This document shows, in pieces, positions 56,951-64,000 of a DNA stretch of 64,000 bases. Under the pieces are notes generated by a model. It saw only the letters and a program-made list of their open reading frames with translations. It was not told where the DNA came from and ran no database searches. The DNA lies in assembly GCA_963383645.1 (NCBI GenBank), contig OY726574.1, positions 60,571,894-60,635,893 of the forward strand, in the 5' to 3' direction. Each line of letters starts with the position of its first letter. Positions within the stretch are counted from its first letter, which is position 1. The stretch comes from Muscardinus avellanarius. Taxonomy: Eukaryota; Chordata; Mammalia; Rodentia; Gliridae. The position numbers and the translations under genes are program-made.

Positions 56951-57119
56951 AGTGCATATTAAAACACTGAAGAATAAAAGACACTAAACATTTTTTTTTA
57001 TTTGCTAACCTTCAATTTCAAAACTAGGTGCTCATAGAAAATTCAAAACAAGGGGAGTGAAGGGCACTGCACCTTCCATATTTGTCCAACAATCTCTACA
57101 GAATCTTTCCGAAGTATTT

Positions 57120-57224
57120 ATTTAGAGATGGGTTCTGGATATCTTGGCCAGGCTGGCCTTGAACTCCTGGGCTTGAGTGACCTTCCTACCTTAAGCTCAA
57201 GAGTAGCTAGGGTTACCGGTGTGC
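57120..57224 (-). repeat. Old 7SL-derived (B1-like) monomer
   Basis: ccaggctggccttgaactcc, tgggcttgagtgaccttcct, gtgtgcaccactgtgcc resembles ancient FLAM/PB1 elements. Confidence 0.7.
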
Positions 57225-57239
57225 ACCACTGTGCCAAGC

Positions 57240-57465
57240 TGTACTGGGGTTTTTAGTTGTTTGTTTTTTGACACAGAAGACGGAACCCAGGGCCTTTTAA
57301 CTGCTGAGCTACATGCCCTACCCTTTTTATTTTGAAACGGTCTCATTAAGTTGGTGAGGGTGTTGCAAAGTTGCTCAGGCTGGCCTCGAACCTGTGATCC
57401 TCCTGGCTCAGCCTCCCAAGTACTAGGATTACTAATGTATGGCATTGTGCCAGGCCCAAGTTTTA
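57240..57465 (-). repeat. B1-dID SINE (diverged)
   Basis: gacggaacccagggcctttt to gtatggcattgtgccaggcc. Confidence 0.85.
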
Positions 57466-57495
57466 ATATCAAGTAAATGCATAAAAGATAAAGAT

Positions 57496-57712
57496 TAGCA
57501 GGGCGTGGTGGCGAATACTTGTAATCCCAGTGCTTGGGAGACTGAGACAGGAGGATCACAGATTCAAAGCCAGACTCAGCTATTTAGTGAGGCTCTCAGC
57601 GACTTAGTGAGACCCTGTTTCCAAGTAAAGTATAAAATAGGTGTGGGAGTGTAGCCCGGAGGTAGAAAAACCCCTGGGTTCCACCCCCAGTACCAAAATA
57701 AATAAATAAATA
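57496..57712 (+). repeat. B1-dID SINE with TSD
   Basis: gcagggcgtggtggcgaata to ccacccccagtacc with an (AAAT)n tail. The TSD ataaaagataaaga is at 57481-57494 and 57714-57727. Confidence 0.94.
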
Positions 57713-57787
57713 AATAAAAGATAAAGACTGAAAGTTGCTATAGCAGAGGGACTTTGGGGCGAGAACAGGCGCAAACAGCAGGCCCAC

Positions 57788-57924
57788 CTGGCACCCGCGC
57801 TGCAGGTCCCAGCCCCAGTGCCCCCGCTCACACTCTTCACATTTCGGACCCCGGGTATGAGGCGGGCAGATGCACTCTCCAGACGCGGGATCACAGTTAT
57901 TCTGAGTGTGGGCACAGTCACAGG
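57788..57924 (-). CDS. LAMA1: LAMA1 exon: laminin EGF-like repeat
   Basis: The 137-nt exon encodes CDCAHTQNNCDPASGEC, CPPHTRGPKCEECERG and HWGWDLQRGCQ, a direct match to human CDCPHTQNTCDPETGEC. The acceptor is cttttag and the donor CAG|gtgggc. It ends in phase 0. Confidence 0.96.
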
Positions 57925-58229
57925 CTAAAAGAGAGGCAAACATCGTTACACACTTGCAGGATCAAACACATAAGCGGATGAGAGCTGATGCTCCCAGCCA
58001 TTTCCCTTTCATTAGAATCTGACCATTCTTCTCGCTTCTAAGCGATGCCTCCCAATTCCAGGGGCCTCTCCGCGATGCCCCTGGGCGAGATCATCGGAAA
58101 AGAAAGGAAGAAACAGAGAAAAGAGTGAGGAGAGTCTCTGTACAAACCAGACGAGTGATGCCATCGAGCACTTACTGTGCCAGTCACCATCTTGCATGTG
58201 GCTTACACACGGCCCCTCCAAGAACTACT

Positions 58230-58320
58230 ACTTGGTGTGAAATATAATTAGCTCCTCCATTTTTAAACAGGAGGAAACAGGCCAAGGAAGCTGAGTCATG
58301 ACTCCAAGCTCAGAACATTA
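58230..58320. repeat. MIR-like fragment
   Basis: attagctcctccatttttaa, acaggaggaaacaggccaag resembles a MIR core. Tentative. Confidence 0.4.
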
Positions 58321-58389
58321 GGATGCTGCAGGGCCGGGGACCCGGACAGGGACCAGAAACAGAAAATATGTGTGAAAATCTATGTGAAA

Positions 58390-58940
58390 AATATGTGCAC
58401 GGTGGTACACACTTGTAATCCAGCATTCAGGAGGCTGAGACAGAAGGATCGCGGTTTGTGGACAGCCTCGGCTACTTGGTGAGGTCTTTTGCAACTCAGT
58501 GAGGCCCTGTTTCAAAATAAAGAATAAGAAATAGGGCTAAGCCATTTGTATCTCTTCTTTTGTGAAGTGTCTATTCAGTTCAGCTGCCCATTTCTTGACT
58601 GGGTTATTTGTTTTGCTAGTGTAGAGTCTTTTGAACTCTTTGAATATTCTGGATATTAGCCCTCTATCTGAGTGAAGGGTAGGGAGGAAGAAGGCTGAGG
58701 TTGATTAATGGAGGAGCTATATTCACATGTGTATATTAGTGTGAATGTAACACAGTTAACTCAGACACTCAGTGTTGGGAGGGGTTTTGAAGCAGTGGGG
58801 AGGGCACCAAGTGCTGTGCAAATGTATGCCATTGTCAATACGATCTGCGTTATGATGAAGACTATATCAATAAAATAAAAAATAGGGCTGGGGTATAGCC
58901 TGGAGGTAGAATGCTCCTGCGCTCCATGCCCAGTATCACC
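58390..58940 (+). repeat. B1-dID SINE interrupted by an L1
   Basis: The B1 half and linker are at 58390-58538. The ID half resumes at 58890 (ggggtatagcctggaggtag). The interrupting L1 lies between copies of aaatagggct (58529-58538 and 58880-58889). Confidence 0.9.
58539..58879 (+). mobile_element. L1 3' end with 5'-inverted segment
   Basis: 58541-58670 (ttgtgaagtgtctattcagt, tctggatattagccctctat) is the reverse complement of a late L1 ORF2 region. 58675-58879 is a forward L1 3' UTR very like 49086-49290 (ggttgattaatggagg, gagggcaccaagtgctgtgc). Only untranslatable fragments are present. Confidence 0.8.
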
Positions 58941-59090
58941 GAGAGAAGAAGAAAGAAGAAGAAGGAGGGGGAGGAGGAGGGGGAGGAGGAGGGGGAAGAG
59001 GAGGGGGAGGAGGAGGAGGAAGAAGAAGGAGGAGGAGGAGGAGGAGGAGGAGGAGGAGGAGGAGGAGGAGGAGGAGAAGGAGAAACGGAA
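58937..59090 (+). repeat. (GAA/GGA)n polypurine tract
   Basis: About 150 nt of A/G only, grown at the 3' end of the split SINE; it reads as polypyrimidine in gene sense. Confidence 0.97.
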
Positions 59091-59182
59091 AGGTACAAAG
59101 AAGTAAATCCGAAGCTAGGGGAGATGCCAAGAAAAGTCTTGAGAGCCACTGTACAGCTTCACCAAGAAACTCAAGCGCTTAC

Positions 59183-59363
59183 GTGTGCAGCCGCCATCCT
59201 GGAAGGCGTGGAAGCCATGAGCACACCTGTCACACCTCAGCCCAGTCACACCTGGCACGCAGCTGCACTGGCCGTCCTCCGTGCATTCGTCCGAAGTGGA
59301 ACCCGCCGGGTTGCAGTTACAGGGCTGGCAGCCGAGCCCTGTGCCCAGCCCGTAGTAACCAGG
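59183..59363 (-). CDS. LAMA1: LAMA1 exon: laminin EGF-like repeats
   Basis: The 181-nt exon reads [33 protein letters not shown] and [14 protein letters not shown], matching human GYYGLDSGHGCRPCNCS and AHGFYAYQDGSCTP. The acceptor is gacgtag and the donor gtaagc. The last C joins CC of the next exon to give Pro. A 150-nt pyrimidine tract (in gene sense) begins about 90 nt downstream of the donor. Confidence 0.94.
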
Positions 59364-59643
59364 CTACGTCACAAGAGGAGGAGAATCAGAAGTCAACACA
59401 GGGTTGAGTGAGGGACTTCACACACTAGGATGATCCTAATCGCACACAGGATGATCTGATCCGTAGAATTATAAACGTATTCAAGACGAAACCCCACTCC
59501 CTGGCAGGGCAAACCTGTGCCGTCTAGATGGACAGGCGCTGCATTTAGCAGCCAAGCCTACTTTTTTGAATCTAGGTCTAGGGGTCAATGATACATCCCT
59601 GACAAATACTTTAGTTGCGCTCAGCGACAACTAAGTGTCTTAC

Positions 59644-59750
59644 CGTGCACTGGTCACACTTCGGTCCCATCACAAAGGCTTTACAGTCGCAGACTCCAGT
59701 CTCAAGGTGGCACACGCCAGACAGGGAGCCTTTCTCGTGACAGCCACAGG
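59644..59750 (-). CDS. LAMA1: LAMA1 exon: laminin EGF-like repeat
   Basis: The 107-nt exon reads CGCHEKGSLSGVCHLETG and CDCKAFVMGPKCDQCT. The cysteine pattern is that of an LE repeat and continues that of the upstream exon. The acceptor is tctgttag, the donor gtaaga, and the exon ends in phase 0. Confidence 0.94.
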
Positions 59751-59879
59751 CTAACAGACACACCAGACAGGTTAGTGGGCATTTCTGGTAGGGTTAGAGT
59801 CAGCTCCATGAGCCTCCAAACAAGAACCTTTAAATATTCAAGGTACCAAATCGCGAAGCTAAGATGTGAGCGTATACTT

Positions 59880-59992
59880 CTATCTCTATCATCTCTATCT
59901 CTATCTCTTCTTTCTCTCATATGTGTATATATACATTAATTTGTATATATAGTGTGCATATATACACATACTATATACATACATATATATGC
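59880..59992 (+). repeat. (CTAT)n and TA/CA-rich simple repeats
   Basis: tctatcatctctatctctat followed by gtgtatatatacattaat-type words. Confidence 0.9.
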
Positions 59993-60112
59993 ATTACTTT
60001 GCAATAGCTGAATTTTTAGGTTTTTTTTTTTTTTCTAAAAAGAAAACCAGAAAAGAGGGATCATCACGAAAAAGAATATTTACGCTCTTAAGATAATAAG
60101 AGATACTTTTGA

Positions 60113-60318
60113 GCCAGGCATGGTGGTCCAAGTCTGTAATCCCAGTACTTAGGAGTCGAAGAGAGGTGAATTAAAGGTTCAAGGCCAGCCTCAGCAATTT
60201 AGGAAGACCCTTAGCAACTTGATGAGACCCTGTTTCAAAATAAAAAGTAAAATTAGGCTGGGGGTATATCTCAGAGGTAGAATGCCTCTGGGTTCGATCC
60301 CCAGGACCACCAAAATAA
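60113..60318 (+). repeat. B1-dID SINE
   Basis: gccaggcatggtggtccaag to gttcgatccccaggaccacc. Confidence 0.92.
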
Positions 60319-60320
60319 AA

Positions 60321-61880
60321 CAAAACAGACAAAAAACCATGCCGTGGAGATTTCAATCAATTCAGCCGTTCACCCCATGCCGGTCACGCAGATATGTGAA
60401 ATCTCAGAGTCCAGCTGTAACACAGTCTAGATCCTGCACTTATTAATATAATTTTATAATTCAGTGGAGTGTATTTCCCTGTGGGAAGTCATGAGTCATT
60501 TGTAGCTTCAGGCTAGACACTTCAGTTTTATCCACTGATGATATTAATATTTAAAGCTACAAAGTCCTCCAACTTTTCAAAGTGATATAATTTAACATGT
60601 CCAAAAATATTAATCAGTGTTCATAGGACAACTGTCAAAATGCACCTCATATTATTTACCCTCCACAACATTTAATATGTTATAATATCTGATATGTGTA
60701 GTCCTCAAAACCCAGGCACTACGTGTGAACGCTTGGAGTCAGAAACTGCCCACTGCCTGTCCATACGATACAACTGGACAGCCCTCCTCTGAAACTCTGA
60801 ACACTGCCATGATGTCACAAGTGGGAAATCCCACCCAACTTCATGTAATGGGCTACAGTCCAAGCACAGGGGCACAAAAAGAGGAGGAAAACCCTTCAGG
60901 CTGTGCCTAGAGGTATGGCTAAAACATAAGTGGATTCGCTATTCACACTTAGGTCCCATTTCTGAGATATTTCACCACAGGCTGACTCCATATCTAAAAG
61001 AGATTGAAATCCGATACGCTTCTCCCAAGCATTGTGGATAAGAGATACTCAGCCTTGTATAGCAATGTAAGAAATGAAAGGAAAGAGGGCCACAGGCCAC
61101 GGGAAACCCCAGCACGGCGTGCGAGGTAGCGGGCCTGGTGCCCCAGGAGCCGAGGGGCTCTGGTCAGGAAGGGTTCGGGAACCCACCTCGCTGCCCGGCT
61201 CAGGCCGCCCTGCCCGGCCCAGCGCAGGGCCCCTCTGGCCTCCTGCTTCCCTGGTAGAGTTGGATGGATACTGCAGTTTCTGCAGGGGCTTGATGACTCG
61301 CTAAGGCCACATCACGTTGCACAGGCTCCCCTCAAACCCAGACACGTACACAGCCTCCCCCTTACCTCTCCACCTGAGGGGCGTCTCTCCGACACCCCTG
61401 TCACCTCTCCTTCCGCTAAGCATGTAAGTGCAGCCTGCGTCTTTCTCTGTGACCTCCCAGCCCCTAGTCGGCCAAAGCTTTGCTTCCTAAAGTCTCCAGG
61501 AACATCACAGCTGCTCAGTTCAGTGACCTGGTTTCAGACCTTGTCTTCCTGGGACCCACTGACCTCTCTCTCCCCCTCAGACTTCAATGACTGAAGCCAC
61601 ACTGTTGAGTTCAAATGGGTGGGCCCAAAGCAAAACAACATTTTCCTGGGCCCACAGCAATAGAATATTCTCAGTCTTTCAATGGAAGCTTATGAAATAA
61701 TTCTCTGTGTCGCTAGCGCCCTCGTGTGTCTCCATGCTATAATGCCATAGTAAGGCCGGCGTTTTTTGTGAAATGATCAAAATGTATAATTGCCGTTTTT
61801 CTTCACTCTTTCCTTAAAGACTGAGCCCCTCTGCCCCTCAAAGGATACCCAAGGGATGTATCAGCCTAGGACTAGGCCAT
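60321..61880. other. Long intronic stretch, no recognised element
   Basis: About 1.5 kb of unassigned intron between LE exons, with a GC-rich patch near 61090-61260. No coding or RNA signal supported. Confidence 0.5.
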
Positions 61881-61884
61881 CTCA

Positions 61885-61955
61885 GATATATGACCCTGAG
61901 CAGTTTAGCAAGATCTTGTTTCAAAATAGAAATAAAAAGGGCTGGAGGAGTAGCT
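61885..61955 (+). repeat. SINE fragment
   Basis: gcagtttagcaagatcttgt, ttcaaaatagaaataaaaag, ggctggaggagtagctcaga: the middle of a B1-dID element. Confidence 0.75.
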
Positions 61956-62605
61956 CAGAGAGCTTCTCGGTCAGTCATTCATGTGACCAAGGCAAGAGTT
62001 GGAGTAACGCTGTGCACATGTATGGAATCGTCAGCGCCGATCTCAACGACATGTATGGGGAAGGGAGGGAGTGGGTGTGGTTCAGGGGACGCACGTCAAG
62101 TGTGGTGCATGTACATTCCGAGCACTCCGTGCCTCGTTAGGGTGCCGAATGACAACACACCGGTAAAAGCCTGTTTTCAAAAGCGACCCGTAACTTCAAG
62201 CTCCAAGCAGAATTCAGCCAAGCACCTGAGGGTCAGGTAGTTGGTGCAGGGACCGCCCAGATGTGCCAGCATCATGCGTTAGCAGATTCGGGGTTGAGTC
62301 TCACCAATCCCCCTCTACATACTGAAATCCCGCCTGCTTCACGCAGCCCTTAGCATCCCCTTCACATGTGGCGGCTCTGGGCTCGCTCTTCCTCGGTTCC
62401 CGTCATGGCGGCAGAGCTGGGACTCTGGAAAGCAGCCCTGACCCTCCTGGATAGTAACTAATCAAGCCAACAGGGAGAGGGGAGAATTAGGCCTTCTGTC
62501 TGCATTGGATCGCTCAGAGACTCAGCACCACGGCAGCGATGGCCACGGTGGACAGAGATGCACGCAGATGCCACAGTCAAGGCCTGTCCGCACACTGACA
62601 CTCAC
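61956..62605. other. Intronic sequence, no recognised element
   Basis: Open plus-strand frames near 61790-62240 show no domain I recognise and start in or near the SINE piece. Confidence 0.45.
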
Positions 62606-62817
62606 CGCGGCAGTTCTTGGCGGTCACCGCATCCCCGTAGTAACCGTCTGCACACCTTTCACAGTGGGCACCCGCTGTGTTCCTCACACACTTGAGGCAT
62701 TCCCCGGTGACCGAGTCACAGCGGCCGGCTTCCGAGGGGTCCACGTTGCCGCTGCAGTCGCAGGGAATGCAGACTCCCCCTGGCACCGTGGGGTTTCCAT
62801 AGTAACCGTCTGCGCAT
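62606..62817 (-). CDS. LAMA1: LAMA1 exon: two laminin EGF-like repeats
   Basis: The 212-nt exon encodes CADGYYGNPTVPGG, CDCSGNVDPSEAGRCD and ERCADGYYGDAVTAKN, close to the human LE region. Regular cysteine spacing identifies laminin EGF-like modules, which form a rigid disulphide-linked rod. The acceptor is ggatacag and the donor is G|gtgagt. The final G joins CC of the next exon to give Ala. Confidence 0.95.
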
Positions 62818-63630
62818 CTGTATCCAAGATGGAGAGCCGGATCAGACATACGCGGTTACTCAAGGCACCGGCCCATTCTGTGGGGACTCCCTGACTGGAC
62901 AATAAATCAGGCTGGCTCCTTTCAGTAAGATTCACTGTGGAAAGGATGCGACTCCACGTTCAGGGGGCCATAAGTCATCTTCGCCCGCCATGACTAATGG
63001 AGCAGGTCCAGGATGGGGCATAAATCCAGGGGGCCCTGCCTTCTTCTCCAGGGCCAGCTCCCGGCCACACCGGCCACTTGGCATGACACGCAGCTCGTGA
63101 CAGGCTGAGCCAGAGCTGGGCACTGAGACTTGCGCTTGGGAAAAGGGGACGCTGGCTCTCAGGCATCAGAAGCCCACTGTTAAATCAAACCAATTAACGC
63201 CATCACTGTTATCTGGAGCGAAGGAATATTCAGATGCCAGAACCATAAATCCTGACTCCTGTTCTCTGTAGCTTCTGGAACAAACGCAGATGAGCTCCAA
63301 AGGCTGGAATACTGTCCTCTAAAAATCCTCCGCAAGTTTTAACATTAAGGCTTTTAACTGATGTGCTATTTTTTTCTTCTGTGGTGCTATAAAATAATTC
63401 AACTCCAGGATCAAAACCAACTATATATTTAAAGATAACTGCTCATTACACACTAAACACAGGTATCATATATATATAATCACACTGTGTCCCATGAGTA
63501 GTACAACTATTAGGTGCCAATTAAAATTTATAAAGATAAAATGATTTGGCAATTAACACATAAAAAAAACTATACTGAATTTAATACGTAGCAAAGCTGC
63601 TGCCCCGGAAGCAAATGGGGCGACGAGTAC
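62818..63630. other. Intronic sequence, no recognised element
   Basis: Intron between the first two exons of the window; nothing recognised. Confidence 0.5.
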
Positions 63631-63714
63631 CTCTCGCACCAAGTTCCTGAGTAGCCCGGGGCACACCGGTCACACACCGATTGGTTCCCCTGGAGGTGGC
63701 AGGTAGGGCTGAAG
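63631..63714 (-). CDS. LAMA1: LAMA1 exon: laminin EGF-like repeat
   Basis: This is the most 5' coding exon in the window (84 nt). It follows a CTGCAG acceptor and ends in AG before gtactc. It reads FSPTCHLQGNQSV, DRCAPGYSGTWCER, the second half of an LE repeat. It begins with the last base of a split codon and its final AG joins the A of the next exon to make Arg. The preceding exon is outside the window. Confidence 0.93.
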
Positions 63715-63777
63715 CTGCAGAGACATGAGAAATAAATGCACATTCCCAGGGGGTGCTGCCAATTTCTAAACACTTTT

Positions 63778-63985
63778 TTTTTTTGCAGTACTGAGGATAG
63801 AACCCAGAGGCATTGTTCCCCCAAGCTACACCCAGCCCTATATTTTAGTCTTTTTATTTTTTTGAAACAGGGTCTCACTGAGTTGTGAAGGACCTCACTA
63901 AGTAGCTGAGGCTGTCTGCGAACCGATCTTCCAGTCTCCTCCTCCCGAATGCTGGGACTGCAAGTGTGCGCCACCACATCGGCCA
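63778..63985 (-). repeat. B1-dID SINE
   Basis: gcagtactgaggatagaacc to gtgcgccaccacatcggcc. It ends about 63 nt 5' (gene sense) of the first exon in the window. Confidence 0.92.
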
Positions 63986-64000
63986 ATTTCTAAACATTTA

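Larger units (their letters stand above)
2692..63714 (-). other. LAMA1: LAMA1 gene, internal 38-exon portion (laminin subunit alpha-1)
   Basis: Laminin alpha-1 is a secreted basement-membrane chain that trimerises with a beta and a gamma chain (laminin-111 and others) through a coiled coil and binds integrins and other cell-surface receptors through its C-terminal LG domains. The translated exons match remembered human LAMA1 almost continuously, with distinctive blocks such as CDCSGNVDPSEAG, FEPQILIRGG, SIKVAV and CIKNLEISRSTFDLL. All but one of the exons have clear AG acceptor and GT donor sites, and codons split across junctions restore the expected residue. Domain order is LE, L4 within LE, LE, domain II/I, LG1, LG2, LG3. 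The 5' part of the gene lies right of the window, and LG4-LG5 lie left of it. No frameshift or in-frame stop was seen in any exon. One donor site (exon at 48465-48610) is uncertain. Confidence 0.97.

Noticed and set aside
58911..59411. A 166-codon plus-strand frame rich in Glu and Gly
   Set aside because: It translates the GAA/GGA microsatellite and then the antisense of a LAMA1 LE exon.
2490..63986. The regularly repeated ~190-nt units as a possible CRISPR-like or novel repeat system
   Set aside because: They are dispersed in both orientations with A-rich tails and target-site duplications and have B1 and ID halves, so they are SINE retroposons.

Overview
The window is mammalian nuclear DNA, almost certainly from a squirrel-family rodent (ground squirrel, marmot or relative). 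Its SINEs are dimers of a 7SL-derived B1 half and a tRNA-like ID half (B1-dID type), a form typical of Sciuridae and a few related rodents and absent from primates. Old L1 tails, MIR-like fragments and CA/TG microsatellites complete a normal rodent intron landscape. The species call is inference.

One gene occupies the window. It is LAMA1, laminin subunit alpha-1, on the minus strand. I place 38 coding exons between 63714 (most 5') and 2692 (most 3'). Every junction keeps the reading frame. Together they give about 5.56 kb of coding sequence, roughly 1,850 residues, or some 60% of the usual ~3,075-residue chain. In transcript order they encode: laminin EGF-like (LE) repeats (63714-54782), a laminin IV type A (L4) domain set inside a split LE repeat (53851-50054), more LE repeats (48610-42533), the alpha-helical coiled-coil domain II/I (41602-20096), then LG1 (18073-14431), LG2 (10817-6586) and most of LG3 (6394-2692). 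The N-terminal LN domain, the first LE block and the first L4 domain lie beyond the right edge. LG4-LG5 and the stop codon lie beyond the left edge. No promoter, first exon or polyadenylation site is present.

The introns hold about 70 SINE copies or pieces in both orientations, including a younger subfamily with intact target-site duplications. They also hold several L1 3' ends, one with a 5'-inverted segment, a probable MaLR-type LTR, and more than 20 simple repeats. I see no second gene, no RNA gene, no CRISPR array and no prokaryotic or viral coding region. Long open frames outside the exons are explained by microsatellites, SINEs or chance.

I found no previously undescribed biological system. 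The points most worth a second look are the unclear 5' splice site of the exon at 48465-48610, the SIKVAV adhesion motif split by an exon junction, a microsatellite used as a polypyrimidine tract, a SINE subfamily that has lost its ID-half B box, and an L1 insertion with an inverted 5' part inside a SINE.
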